Source: Castanea sativa (lineage: Eukaryota > Streptophyta > Magnoliopsida > Fagales > Fagaceae). From it: a stretch of DNA of 64,000 nucleotides. The position numbers and the translations under genes were made by a program. The stretch covers positions 19,932,001 to 19,996,000 of the forward strand of contig NC_134017.1 in the NCBI RefSeq assembly GCF_040712315.1. Direction: 5' to 3'. Position 1 is the first letter of the stretch. Every line of letters begins with the position of its first letter. This document shows, piece after piece, positions 44,956-56,904 of the stretch. Under the pieces are notes generated by a model, which saw only the letters and a program-made list of their open reading frames with translations, was not told the DNA's origin and ran no database searches.

Positions 44956-45260
44956 AGTCCAATTGTTCATAAAATGACAATTGTTAAGTTCAAAATTCCA
45001 AATACAAGCTAAGAAGGGTTCAAGTGAGAAACTCACCTATCCTATAAGGTTGAGTGAATACTCAAAGTGATAGAGAACCCCAAAGCTAAATTCATGATTT
45101 CTAATAGTAGAACCCCAAAGCTAAATTCATCAAATTTTATTGAAACAACACCAATCATTGCAAACTCCAAGGGCATATCATCACTAAAGTAAAAAGTGAC
45201 CAATAAACTTTAACATGAACAAGCAAATATGTAAATGTTCAGACACACACAAGTTGCATT

Positions 45261-46082
45261 TGTTAGGGTCTAAGTACTTAGGAACTAATGTATTAGAACT
45301 CTAATATGTATTGTTGGCAAACCATGATCAAAACAGGTGTCTAGTTATGTTTTAGACTTGCTCAAAGTATGTAATTTATGTACAGCTGGAATCGAGTTAA
45401 CTGCAGAAGTTACTGTGCATTTCTGCCTGACTCGATCGATCGAAAGTCGTGCAGATTGTTTTTTTTGCTGATTTTCCAACTCAGCCTAAGCCCATATGAC
45501 GTGTAGGGGTTTATGTTTTGCCCTAGGTATAAAAGGCAAACCCTAGTCACATTTTTGAGGTTGCTCATATTGCTGGTTGTGTGAATCTCTTGTGAGATCT
45601 GAGAGGTGCTTGCCTTCACACAAGCTTGGTATTATCAAGAAGGAGATTTCTTTGAGAGCTTGATGATCGTTCAGTTGCTGCCATAAGAGCTTAAAGATAC
45701 ACAAGCGGGGGTGCTTGTACTTGCTGGAGAATCCAAGAATGAAGGAGTCCGTGGTCTTGGAGCTTGCACGTGGTCGTGTCAGTAAGTTATACTGGTGGGT
45801 AGCAATAGGATGTTAGTGGTCTAAGTCGCTATTGTACACTTAGATTCTTTCATAGTGGATTCAGGTTTACCTTGAGGATAGCTAGGTTAAATCCTCCCCA
45901 AGTTTTTTACCGGTTTGGTTTTCCTGGGTCATCATATCTTTGTATTTTTCATATCCCGCACTTTGCATTGATATGATTATATGATTGTGTTAACCTAGAT
46001 TTGGAATTTGGAATAAGTAATAACTTAGCTTGTTAACTAGGTTAATCCAATTGTGGTTTAAGGGGTCTAAACAAACTCTACA
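45261..46082 (+). repeat. 5' LTR of the SIRE element
   Basis: 822 bp, TGTTAGGGTC to CTCTACA. Relative to the 3' LTR it lacks about 20 bp between two GATCGA-containing words (near 45437), consistent with slippage between short repeats. Confidence 0.93.
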
Positions 46083-46083
46083 A

Positions 46084-46095
46084 GTGATATTAGAG
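46084..46095 (+). promoter_or_regulatory. Degenerate primer binding site
   Basis: GTGATATTAGAGC directly after the LTR corresponds to TGGTATCAGAGC with G-to-A and C-to-T changes. Confidence 0.75.
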
Positions 46096-46299
46096 CGAAT
46101 AGCTCTTGTGTGTAGATCTTTTAATCTCTGAGCTGATCCTTGACCCCTGATGTCATGGATTCTTGGAATATCTTTTTGCATATATGCCAACTTGTTTACT
46201 TGTTGTTTTTGTCCCTTGTTGCTTTCATTAAATATTCCATTGAGCATCTTGATATAATTGTGTCTGATAATAGTTATTTGTGTTACACTGCTTTAACCG

Positions 46300-49200
46300 C
46301 CTTAAAGGCACGTGATTCTTGTCTCTGGTATTTGGATAGTGGTTGTTCCAGGCATATGACAGGAAATAAAGCTTTATTCAAGACTCTCTTTGAAGGAAAG
46401 ATTGGTACAGTCACATTTGGTGATGGAAGCAAGTCTATGATCAAAGGCATTGGAACCGTGGACATCCCAGGGCTGGCGGTTTTTGAAGATGTCTGGCATG
46501 TTGATGGGTTGAAGGCTAACTTACTCAGCATTAGTCAGATTTGCGATAATGGGTTGAATGTTCTCTTCACCAGGTATGAGTGTGAGATACTCAATGGAGG
46601 AGGTGATTATATGTGTATTGGTGTGAGAACATTTGATAATTGTTATGGTATCACACCAAGTATAAGCAACACATGTTTTAGTGCAAAGATCAATCAAGTT
46701 GACTTATGACACCAACGGTTGGGACATGCAAGTCATAAACAATTAGAGAAGATTTCCAAGTGTGATGCAGTTATTGGTTTGCCCAAGTTTGAGAAGATTG
46801 AAAAATACATATGTGGACCATGTCAGATGAGTAAACAAGTGAAGTCCAAACATCCGTCTGTAATTGATGTTCAAACTACTAGACCTCTAGAGTTATTACA
46901 TATTGATCTCATGGGTCCGGCCAGAGTTCTGAGTTTGGGAGGAAAGAGGTATATCTTAGTGGTTGTAGATGACTTTACTAGATATACATGGGTTGTGCTT
47001 TTGAAAGATAAAGTTGAGGCTCCAGAAAAAATGATTCATTTGTGTAAAAAATTGCAAGTTGAGAAAGGTACCGTGATAGCTAGAATCAGAAGTGATCATG
47101 GAAGAGAATTTGAAAATTCAAAATTGGCTACCTTTTGCAATGATCAAGGCACGTATCAAGAGTTCTCCTCTCCCAAGACACCACAGTAGAATGGGATAGT
47201 GGAATAGAAGAATAGTGTTGTCCAAGAAATGGCATGTGTCATGTTACACAATAAGAAGATGCCTAAGTCCTTCTGGGGAGAAGCAGTTAACACTGCTTGC
47301 CATACAATCAATCGGGTGTATTTCAGACTTGATTCTAAGCAAACTCCCTATGAACTCTGGAGAGGAAAGAAACTTGTTGTCAAATATTTCAGAATTTTTG
47401 GTAGTGATTGCTATATTTTGCGTGATAGAGAGAACCTAGAAAAGTTTGATACAAAGAGTGACAAAAGACACTTTCTAGGATACTCTTCTACTAGTAGAGC
47501 ATACAGAGTGTACAATTTGAAAACTAAAACAGTCATGGAATCTTCAAATGTAGTGATCAATGATGAATTAAGTCCTGAAAGCCTTTCAAAAAACACTACT
47601 CCAGTTCAAGAAAAGATCATGGAAGCTGATGATTCACTACCTGATGATTATGTGGGGAAGCATACTGAGGAAGAGCTGTTGTTGCTAAATGATGCGGTCT
47701 CTGTACCATCAAGTTCAGAACCATCCACACCAGTGCATGATACCCAACCAATACAGCGTGAGCTTAGTCCTTCATCTGAACAGAAGGGTACCTCCACATC
47801 TCTGGTCAAAGGACCATCTTCCAAAGTGAAGTTAAATCATCCTGCCACAAATATTTTGGGTAGTTTGAATGATAATATGAGACTGAGATCCAAAACCTTG
47901 AATGTCATTACTCACTCATGCTATTTGTCCCAATTTGAGCTGAAAAAGGTGGATGAAGCTCTTCAAGATGCTGATTGGGTTAATTCTATGCATGAAGAAC
48001 TTCATCAATTTGTTTGAAATGATGTATGGGAACTGGTTCCTAGGCCAAAGGGAGTAAATGTCATTGATACTAAGTGGATCTTTAAGAACAAGTCTGATGA
48101 ACATGGTACTGTTATCAGAAATAAATCAAGACTTGTTGCTCAAGGATAAATACAAGTGGAAGGAATTGATTTTGATGAGACCTTTGCACTAGTAGCAAGA
48201 TTGGAATCCATTCAGATACTTTTGGCCATAGCAAGTCATTTGAACTTCAAGTTGTATCAAATAGATGTTAAGAGTGCTTTCCTGAATGGTATGTTGCAAG
48301 AAGAGGTATATGTTGAACAACCAAAGAGTTTTGTTGATCCTCACAGACCGAATGATGTCTACAAGTTGAAGAGGGTTCTCTATGGCTTGAAACCAGCTCA
48401 AGGGCTTGGTATGATAGATTAACTACATATCTCACTAAGCATGGCTTTAAATGAGGATTTGCAGATGCTACTCTCTTCATTCGAAAGGATAAGAATTTTT
48501 TTGTTGTAGCTCAAATATATGTTGATGATATTGTTTTTGGTGCTACTAATGACTCTCTTGCTACATCTTTTGCAGATGAAATGAAGGCGATGTTTGAGAT
48601 GAGTATGGTTGGTGAACTGACTTATTTCTTGGGATTGCAGGTGAAGCAAACAGATTCGGGAATTTACATCAACCAAGCAAAGTATGCAAGAAAATCTAGT
48701 TAAAAGATTTAGACTTGACAAGGCTGCACATGCTAGAACACCAATGGCTGCAAATGCAAAACTAACCAATGATCCGTCAAGTGAGTCTGTTGATGTTACA
48801 TTATACAGAAGCATGATTGGTTGTCTTTTGTATTTAACTGCTAGTCGGCCTGATATTGCCTTTAGTGTTGGTGTTTGTTCTAGATTTCAATCTAATCCTA
48901 AGGTTTCACCCTTAAATGCTGTTAAACGGATCATTAAATATGTTGGTGGAACTTGTGATTATGGATTGTTTTATAACAAAGAGTCTAATCTATCTCTTGC
49001 TGGTTTTTCTGATTCTGATTGGGCCGGTAATGTTGATGATAGAAAAAGCACCACTGGTGAGTGTTTTTATGCAGGAGCTAATCTTGTTGCTTGGATGAGT
49101 AAGAAGCAAAATTCTATGTCTCTGTCTACCGTAGATGCTGAATATAATGCTGCTGGAAGTTGTTGTTCACAGCTTCTTTGGATGAAAAAGCTCTTGAATG

Positions 49201-49463
49201 ATTATGGAATTTCTCAAGACACCATGGTTGTTTATTGTGATAATTCTAGTACTATTGATATCTCTAAGAACCCTGTTCAACATTCTAAGACTAAGCACAT
49301 AGAGATTCGGTACCACTTCATTAGGGATTTGGTTGACAAGAAGACTGTTGTTCTTGAATATATTCCTACTGAACGTCAAAATGCTGACATTTTCACCAAA
49401 CCACTTGATGGAAGCAGGTTTGAAGCTCTTTGTGAAGTCATTGGTGTGATTTTGTGTCCCTAG
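46300..49463 (+). pseudogene. SIRE pol polyprotein: protease, integrase, RT, RNase H
   Basis: Protease keeps its active site (WYLDSGCSRHMTG at about 46328). GAG-pre-integrase follows (RLGHASHKQLEKISK), then integrase with HIDLMGP, IRSDHGREFEN and GIVE (46880-47210), a linker, RT with [27 protein letters not shown] (48060-48400) and YVDDIVFGATN (about 48520), and RNase H with SDWAGNVDDRKSTTG, TVDAEYNAA and TKHIEIRYHFIRD (48990-49330). Breaks: stops near 46707, 47187, 47205, 48015 and 48148, and a pair of compensating frame changes near 48400 and 48690. The ORF start at 46140 is an artefact of the gag deletion. RNase H from 48684 to 49463 is one clean frame. Confidence 0.93.
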
Positions 49464-49479
49464 GATTTCTTAGCCTTCA

Positions 49480-51395
49480 TGGTCATTGTGCTTCATTGCT
49501 TTACTCTTTGTGACCATTTTTTTCTAGAACTTGCATTGCATAACATTCATGCATTTCATTTTAGGATATTTTTGTTATTTTTTATTATAAAAAAAGGAGG
49601 GGGGAAGCAAAATGTGTTTTGCATTTATTTTCTTGGTTTTTTGAAAACAAGGTTAGTCAATTTATTTTCACATAACATGTCCATGTACTCTGTTTAGCTT
49701 GGATGAGCTTATTTCTTGCACTTTACTAGTTAAAGCTTTGTAGTGCATGTTGAGTGGGAAGATGTTTGTAGTTTTCGACTACTTTGTCGTGATCTTGAAG
49801 TCACAAGTCTTTGATTGACGGACTTGAACATTTTGAGAAAGGCATAAATAACCATCTCACCACTGTTCACTAGCCAATCATGAATACCTTAGTGCATATC
49901 GTAAGATTTTGTGCTCGAGAAAGTGTAGCACATGCACAAAAAGAACATAAGGTGTAGCCTCGGTTTAATTGCTTAAAATTGGTGTATACATTATTGGACT
50001 TATTGTTAAATCAAATAAATAAAATTGGTGTGTACATTATCCCGGCTTTTTTTTAATAAGTTTCTGAAAATCTTAAAATCTGTGTGTGCATTATGAGGCA
50101 AACTTAAGAAACTTACATGATTACAAGCTTATGATCTAGGAGATGTGGGAGTTATATGATGTAACTCTTTAGGTGATAGTCTCTTTCAAATTCTGTGTGA
50201 TGAATTTTGAAGACTTTGTGGTTGATTTCCACTTCCATATCACCTCACATGTATCTCAAGCTTTTGCTAATTGCATACATTACATAAGTTATTCTTTGCT
50301 AAACTTTGTACATGTTATTGTGTGTGTTTATGGTTTAACCAACCAAGTTTGAAAATGCCTTGAGTTTTATGCAAAATAGATTAGATGCTTGAACATTCAA
50401 GGAAAATGTTTGAAAATCTATATTTTTGGGAAACTGGGTTCAAAACTTGTGTTTTTGAAAAACATTTCATTTCATACTCATGCATTTTATTCATAAAATT
50501 CAATGCTCTGAGGAGTTTTTGTATAAAAATGTTTATTTCTTCAAAATTTGAGTTTTCCAGAATTTCGACCGATCGAGCATGTTTTTCGATCGATCAAAAT
50601 TGCGATTAAAATTTTTGGTCAGCCTCTATTTGTTTCGATCGGTGCTCGATTGGTTTTTGATCAATCGAAGCATTTTCGACCGATCGAATCTGTTTTTCGA
50701 TCGATCGAAAATCGTATAGAGACTTTTTAAAAGAGATTTCTTTTCACGTGTTCATCCACTTTTCAAAAAAAAGTTTTCAACTTTTCTCTCTCTATACGAA
50801 CCGGTCAAGGCTTCCATCAAATTTTTGTCGTTTTCCTCCGTTCTTTTTGCAAGGTTTTTCTCTCCAAAGGCCGGTAAGACCTTTATACCCTTCCTTTTGC
50901 ATTTTATTTCATGTTTCATGCATAAATTCATGCTTTTAAGGGATATTTTCGGACCTAAGAAAATTTTGGGATTTTTGATGGTTCAAGCTTTATTTTTTGA
51001 AATTAATCAATGGGTTTTTGTCATATGATGCTATCATCATGATCTATAGTGTTTAATTTGATCAAATTGGTGTTTTGTGAAGAATTGAAAATTCTAGGGC
51101 TTGTATTAATCTGAATTGGGGATTTAGTGCAGATTGAGTTTGATTGATAGAATTGGCTTGTTGTTTTGATATAATTGATCATTATAAATTGTTCTCTCAC
51201 TTGTTTGATGATCAATTGATCAATTGAGTAAAATTTCTACAAGTGGTTTTTCAAAATTTTGGAGTTTATGTTTTAAACTCTATGCTCAAGCCAATTTTGT
51301 TATTCTAAACTTCAAAATTTGAACTTGTTGTCACTGCATTAGAGCATGCATCATGACATTTATCTGTTCATGCATCATATAGTTTTTTTTTTGTT
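49480..51395 (+). other. Post-pol spacer of the SIRE element
   Basis: Non-coding; parts match 19761-20560. From 50565 to 50715 it carries a cluster of CGATCGATCGA-type palindromes. The Sirevirus clade commonly has a long spacer before its extra ORF. Confidence 0.7.
50565..50715. repeat. Cluster of GATCGATC palindromes
   Basis: Six or more near-palindromic words occur within 150 bp: CGACCGATCGAG, CGATCGATCA, CGATCGG, GATCAATCGA, CGACCGATCGAA, CGATCGATCGA. Similar words sit in both LTRs (about 45434 and 53230). Confidence 0.75.
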
Positions 51396-52460
51396 GTGCT
51401 AACTTGCAGTCTACCCTTGTGTTTTTTTTTTTGTTCTTTCTCTTGTGTCTCTGTTTCTTACTCTATCACCATACCTAGGAAGACTAGAGCCAATAGGTCA
51501 TCCTCCTCTACTTCTGACCCTTCCTTTAAGAGTGACAAATTCTTGAGTGCGAAGCACCAAGAGACCTTTGAGACCCATAACACTAAGAGAAAGATTTGGG
51601 CTCAGCGTAGGGTTCTGTTAGATGAGATTGATCCTGCCATTAGGGCAAACTTTGAGCGTCGGGGTTGGTTGTCTCTTTTGGATTTTGATGCTCCTCCTCT
51701 AGCCATCTTGATTAGAGAGTTCTATTTGAACCTCTCTGTTCACTCCTATGATTCCGGCACTCTTGTGCGGAGTTGGATTCGTGGTGATGACTATACCATT
51801 ACTCCTTTGGTAGTGGCTAATGCTCTTGGGGTGCCTCTTGTTCAGCATCCTGTTTACCCCTATGACGTGTCTCCTCCCCTAGACGACATCATGTCATACA
51901 TCACTGGTACTTCTATCCGGTGGGGTTTTGATCCTTGGATCACTTTTACTAAGCTTACCAAGTCTACCTATCTTATCTTTAGGATAGCGTGTCATTCCCT
52001 GTGGCCTATTTCGCATCTACACACCATTCCTTTGGAGCGATGTGCATTTTTGTATGCTCTGGTTACAGATGCTCCTATTAGTTTTCATCATCTATTTCTT
52101 CGTTCTTTGAACGAGGTGTATAGGAGTTCCTCTACTGCTCATGCTCTTTTTCATCCTATTTTCATTCATAGGATTTTTTTGTTTTTAGGTTTGTTCGACT
52201 TCCCTGTGTCTGAGCCTGTCCATGTTAATGCTCCCATAGGTGCCACTTTCCTTAGGCAGAGGGCTACTCAGATGAGAGAGCGCTCTAAACGTCCTCGAGC
52301 TGAGTCTTCTGGTACCATTCTCCCTTCTTCTTATACAGGTGTTCCTTCTGGTGAGGAGTCTGCTGATCCTGTAGGAGATGCTGCTGTTGATGTTCCTCCG
52401 CCATCAACTTCTGATGACTTTGACATTCGTCGTACTTTGGAGTCTGTTGTGACCGTTTAG
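51396..52460 (+). pseudogene. Extra ORF in env position (putative plant transposon protein)
   Basis: 354 codons between RNase H and the 3' LTR. Body: KTRANRSSSS (basic, Ser-rich), SAKHQETFE, then a globular part with FERRGWLSLLDF, LIREFYLNLSVH, SWIRGDDYTITPLVVANALG, HLHTIPLERCAFLYAL and a Pro/Ser-rich acidic tail. This matches my memory of the ORF that follows pol in SIRE-like elements and of the domain named putative plant transposon protein. The hydrophobic first 24 residues are probably not original: ATA at about 51469 sits where an ATG before PRKTRANR is expected. A TAG at 52458-52460 precedes an in-frame tail AAHGQILVDILDEIRALRADL ending at 52574, so the true protein was longer. Role unknown. 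Confidence 0.75.
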
Positions 52461-52574
52461 GCTGCTCATGGTCAGATTTTGGTGGACATTCTGGACGAGA
52501 TCCGTGCTTTGCGAGCAGACTTGGCGCTTCTTAGACGTTCATCTTCGCCACCTCCTTTTGATGATGGATTTTGA
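52461..52574 (+). pseudogene. C-terminal tail of the env-position ORF beyond a TAG
   Basis: In frame after the TAG, reading HGQILVDILDEIRALRADLA and ending PPPFDDGF at a TGA. The heptad-like Leu/Ile pattern suggests a short coiled coil. Confidence 0.65.
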
Positions 52575-52596
52575 TTTGTTCTTTGGCATTCCGTCA

Positions 52597-53060
52597 CAAA
52601 AAGGGGGAGTAGATTGAGATTGTATATCTTAGGGGGAGTTTTGTTTTTGGAGAGCTTGAGAGCTTGTGGAGATTAGATTGTATCTAGATGCTTCACTGTG
52701 TACTTTTTGTTTTTGGTTCTTGATGTATTCTTGTTAGGGGGAGTTTTATTGTTTCTTGTTTCACTGCTTATAGGCTTATGATTATGAGTTATTCATTGAT
52801 ATTTGTCTATATTTTGTGTTTTGTGAAATCAAGAATGTTATGTTTATTTACTTGTATTTTCCACACATACGTTTATGCGTTTTGTTTAGTGTTTCAGGAA
52901 ATATACAGGTTGATTCAATTAAGCTGCTGTCTACACTTGCAACTGATGGATAGTAGTTAGGATTGGATTTGTTCTAATGGGCATATTTTTGTAAAGGGCT
53001 TTTCTTTGTAAACTTTGAGCTTTTAGTTGTGTTTTGTCACGGATTACCAAAGGGGGAGTT
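52597..53060 (+). promoter_or_regulatory. Multiple polypurine tracts of the SIRE element
   Basis: AAAGGGGGAGT (about 52598), TTAGGGGGAGTTTT (about 52629 and 52735) and AAAGGGGGAGTT (53049-53060) precede the 3' LTR; only the last one abuts it. Repeated AGGGGGAG tracts are a published hallmark of Sireviruses. Confidence 0.85.
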
Positions 53061-53902
53061 TGTTAGGTTCTAAGTACTTAGGAAATAATGTATTAGAACT
53101 CTAATATGTATTGTTGGCAAACCATGATCAAAACAGGTGTCTAGTTATGTTTTAGACTTGCTCAAAGTATGTAATTTATGTATAGTTGGAATCGGGTTAA
53201 CTGCAGAAGTTACTGTGCATTTCTGTCTGACTCGATCGATCGAGAATTAGACTCGACCAATTGAAAGTCGTGTAGATTGTTTTTTCTGCAGATTTTCCAA
53301 CTCAGCCTAAGCCCATATGACGTGTAGGGTTTTATGTTTTGCCCTAGGTATAAAAGGCAAACCCTAGTCACGTTTTGAGGTTGCTCATATTGCTGGTTGT
53401 GTGAATCTCTTGTGAGATCTGAGAGGTGCTTGCCTTCACACAAGCTTGGGATTATCAAGAAGGAGATTTCTTTGAGAGCTTGATGATCGTTCAGTTGCTG
53501 CTATAAGAGCTTAAAGATACACAAGAGGGGGTGCTTGTACTTGCTGGAGAATCCAAGAAAGAAAGAGTCCGTGGTCTCGGAGCTTGCATGTGGTTGTGTC
53601 AATAAGTTCTACTGGTGGGTAGCAATAAGATGTTAGTGGTCTAAGTCGCTATTTTACACTTCGATTCTTTCATAGTGGATTCAGGTTTACCTTGAGGATA
53701 GCTAGGTTAAATCCTCCCTAAGTTTTTTACCGGTTTGGTTTTCCTGGGTCATCATATCTTTGTGTTTTTCATATTCCGCACTTTGCATTGATATGATTAT
53801 ATGATTGTGTTAACCTAGATCTGGAATTTGGAATAAGTAATAACTTAGCTTGTTAACTAGGTTAATCCAATTATGGTTTAAGGGGTCTAAACAAACTCTA
53901 CA
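53061..53902 (+). repeat. 3' LTR of the SIRE element
   Basis: 842 bp, TGTTAGGTTC to CTCTACA, matching 45261-46082 with scattered substitutions and one extra block of about 20 bp near 53240. Confidence 0.93.
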
Positions 53903-54704
53903 GTATTAAATTATAATTGCTTGAAATGAAATGCATACTTACTATGTTCCAACAACCTTATTTGTGTTTTCTTCTGACCCTTTCAACCCAAATATTTTTA
54001 CCATGCCAAAATCTAATAGTTTCGAATGCATCTCCTTATCAAGCAAAATGTTGCTTGATTTTAAATCCTATGGAATTACTCTTAGACTTGAACATGTGTG
54101 GAGATAAGCAAGTCATTGAGCAATGTCTTCAATGATGTTGAAGCATGTTTTCCAATTTAATAAACACTTTTTAATAGAATTTGACCCATAGTAGAAAACA
54201 CTAGCAAGCAAATGATTAATTTTTGTTTTTTTTTGTTTTTTTTTTTTACTTTAAATAAAAAGAGAAAAAATCTTCACATAAGCCAATTTTGCTAATATGA
54301 TCATATGTCTTGGCATAAAGGAAGAAGTTAGGCTTTTGTTGGGCATATGCTCATAGCTTAGTAATTTTACTTCTTCTATAATGCAAAACCCTAAAAGCCT
54401 GACAAGATTAGTGTGTCAGAGTGTGGCAATAATAATAGTTTTATTCTTGAACTCTACCAATCCCTATCCAAATCTTATTGAAAGTCTCTTCATTGCTATT
54501 TACTACCCATAAGATAATTTACCCTAAAAGTAAATTGGGTTAGTCTTACTCACATTATCTTAATTCAGTCTTTACTTACATTTTAAACTTTGTATCAAGA
54601 TTCTACCTAGCCCATGGGCTCAGCTCAAGTACTAATTTATTGATTGGTCAAATAGGATTAGCTAGGCTATGTCTTTAGTTCCATTATCATACCCAAAAAA
54701 CAAA

Positions 54705-54708
<4 letters not shown>

Positions 54709-54744
<36 letters not shown>
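54709..54744. repeat. (GA)n microsatellite in a kinase intron
   Basis: A pure AG tract just downstream of the kinase glycine-loop exon. Confidence 0.95.
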
Positions 54745-54746
<2 letters not shown>

Positions 54747-55625
54747 AACCTTAGAAACTAATCCAAAGCCATCCTCTCTTAATTTATTTTCAGTTGAGAA
54801 ATTATTTGTAGTAGCCAAAATGCTTCAAAGCTGAAGTTTGCAACTCATGGCTAGCTTGTCCACCTTTATTTTTTTTTTTTCTTCACTTCGTCATGTACTG
54901 TGGAAGGAATTGCATTACCCCCAATTTCTTGTATCAGCAACTTTTGTTTGTTTTTTCTCTCCCGACATATATGGAAAATGTTAGTTGAATTTTTATTTTT
55001 TATTTTTTATAGAATACAAATCCTTTGTACCAATTTTTGTGTATCTATGTTCTACCAATCACACATAGAGTAGTACACAAAAAGTGGTAGATATTCAATC
55101 ATCAGTAATATATCTAAAAAATCTATATTAGAAGCATGAATTACCTTTCATTCAAGGTTTTTTTTTTTTTTTTTCATTTAGTGTTGCTTAAGAATCAGTA
55201 CAACGAGATAATAATCGCTCCCACTGCCATGATGAGCCATCTCCACCACCTGTTTGCCCTCCTGTTTTCTTCTTTATTTGCTACATGGACAAACAAACTT
55301 TCAATGTTCTACTACGTACCAATAGTACTTCTATTCAATTCTCTTTTTCTTATGATTTAATATGCTTTAGCATTCACAGTCCAGATAAATCTTTTGGAAA
55401 TTATTGAACTTGTTAAGAAACCAACAATTTGTATTTATCAATTTTTATCATGTCCACAACAAATTAATCAGTTAATTTAGTTTTCTACATCAAGCCACCA
55501 GTATATCAAATTATCAATCCTACACATGGAAGCCATGGATAGCGTATGGTCTTATTTTCTACATGTACATGTAATACATCAATTATATGCTTTAATGTTA
55601 TAAGTTGAGTGTGAAGTAGACTTAC

Positions 55626-56766
55626 CAATTGCTGAATTAAGGAAGTATATTGTCCTTGCATTTGAGTTTGAAGATCCATTAAATCTTGCCGGTGTGCTAG
55701 TCCAAATCTCACAGCCAGTTTGGGCATCCTCAATTGTAGATGCATAGGCAACACAAGAACAATTGGTCAAGCACTTGGCCTCACAATCCATGAGAGTCAG
55801 GTTTTCACTTTCACTAAACTTGAATCCATCACTGTACATGAAAGTGAAATGTGAATAAAATACATCATCAGGGCTCCTACACTCAGGAAGCTGCGCCGGC
55901 ATACATCTTTCCATTTTTGATGAACCAGAGAAACGAGAATTACAATCAACCAGAATGCCTCTATCGTCAGAAAGTCTTCCCAAGTAATCTATCACCAACC
56001 GCGGCGACTTTGTGAAACTTGTTTCCACAGAGTAGTTGAAGAATGTTTCATTCTCATTTGATATGTAGCTAAAATTGTAGTAAGAATCTGAAATACCTGA
56101 AAAAGATGAGGTGAAATGCCCTCGTTCCAAAGACCCACTAGTCCAATAGATGTTGTCGTGCCACATGATGACCAATTGATTTGTATGGTTAGAGTCCATG
56201 CCAAAGGTAAATACGCCCAAGTCAGGAACTACCACTCCTCTCCATGATGTTAGAGACCAAGTATGTCCCGTTTTCCGATTCACTCCAAGTTTCATTCCTG
56301 GCACAAGAATGTGACTAGGATAATCAAAGCTTTGCCACAATTCCTCTGAATTATTCAGTTCGCGCAGTACAAAATTACCAGTGTCAAGTAAAACAGCACT
56401 TGTGTTACTTCCTTCTTGTCCTGAATATAGAACAATAGGAAGACCCCCATCGTGTGAAATTTTCAAATTCCCGCTACCATCAATGGTAAGACTTCCAGAA
56501 TTGTTAAAGATAGGAGTGTCTCGATTTGCAACCCAAACTAAATTGTCCTGGCGTTGACGGTTGTCGTTGTTCCATATTCCTAAGTAGTAGCTGTTACTTT
56601 CAAGCGTGAAGAATCCTAATTTAAAGTTTCCTTGAGCTGAAACTAATTCATCCCCATCCTTCACCTCCTGTCCTTGCACTAATGTCTCTCGCAGAGAAGA
56701 AGATGGCCCTACGAAGAGTAGTAAACATAACAAACAGGGGATAAGATTTCTCACTTTGCTGGCCAT
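55626..56766 (-). pseudogene. Receptor kinase exon 1: B-lectin, S-locus and PAN domains
   Basis: Open over its whole length. Start chosen at 56766 (MASKVRNLIPCLLCLLLFVG) because it opens the signal peptide; an in-frame ATG at 56841 adds 25 non-signal residues. B-lectin at about 26-150 (YYLGIW, LVWVANRDTPI at 77-86, GNLKIS), S-locus glycoprotein region at about 180-300 (SLTSWRG, Cys-rich RCMPAQLPEC), PAN/apple at about 305-380 (MDCEAKCLTNCSCVAYA, GCEIW). No EGF repeat, as in one subgroup of the family. Many N-glycosylation sequons. A donor GTAAGT follows at 55625-55620. This exon could still make a secreted S-locus-glycoprotein-like fragment, but the rest of the gene is broken. Confidence 0.88.
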
Positions 56767-56904
56767 AACAGAGTTTTTTATTTTTTTATTTTTGTTAAGA
56801 GAGGCGGAAGGAAGAGAATCTGCGAGACCAAAATCCACCAACTGTTGTCAAAATGGAAGGAAAAGAAACAGACGTTGAAGATGAGAAAGTTTGAATATCG
56901 GTCC

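Larger units (their letters stand above)
45261..53902 (+). mobile_element. SIRE-type Copia retrotransposon, gag deleted
   Basis: LTRs at 45261-46082 and 53061-53902; flanking GCATT (45256-45260) and GTATT (53903-53907) are a 5 bp target duplication with one mismatch. Internal order is protease, integrase, RT, RNase H, a long spacer, an extra ORF and repeated purine tracts, the arrangement of plant Sireviruses. Gag and its leader are missing: protease begins about 200 bp after the primer site. It sits in an intron of the lectin receptor-kinase pseudogene in opposite orientation. Confidence 0.92.
44638..56766 (-). pseudogene. S-locus (G-type) lectin receptor kinase pseudogene, split by a SIRE element
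   Basis: Exons in order on the minus strand: exon 1, ectodomain (56766-55626); a transmembrane exon near 55290-55190 (RWWRWLIMAVGAIIIS, then TGA); kinase start near 54866-54746 (ATTNNFSTENKLREDGFG, glycine loop altered); subdomains II-IV at 54535-54333 (EIAMKRLS with the catalytic Lys, LVRLLGFC, NKS); catalytic and activation loop at 54135-53943 ([21 protein letters not shown]); final exon 44955-44638 (ELIDPTILDACAMP, EVLRGIHVGLL, TMLDVVSML). A SIRE element occupies 45261-53902, 40 bp into the intron after 53943. Subdomains VIII-IX are not found. In intact relatives the lectin ectodomain senses a ligand at the plasma membrane and the Ser/Thr kinase signals inside. Stops and indels (also in the HRD codons) rule out kinase function. 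Confidence 0.85.

Noticed and set aside
50385..51028. Small plus-strand frames with SIDQ/FRSIE repeats
   Set aside because: Translation of the GATCGA palindrome cluster and the SIRE spacer.
51396..51467. Hydrophobic N-terminus of the env-position ORF as a real signal peptide
   Set aside because: The expected start of this ORF family fits the ATA at about 51469; the hydrophobic stretch looks like translated T-rich leader. Not excluded, but less likely.
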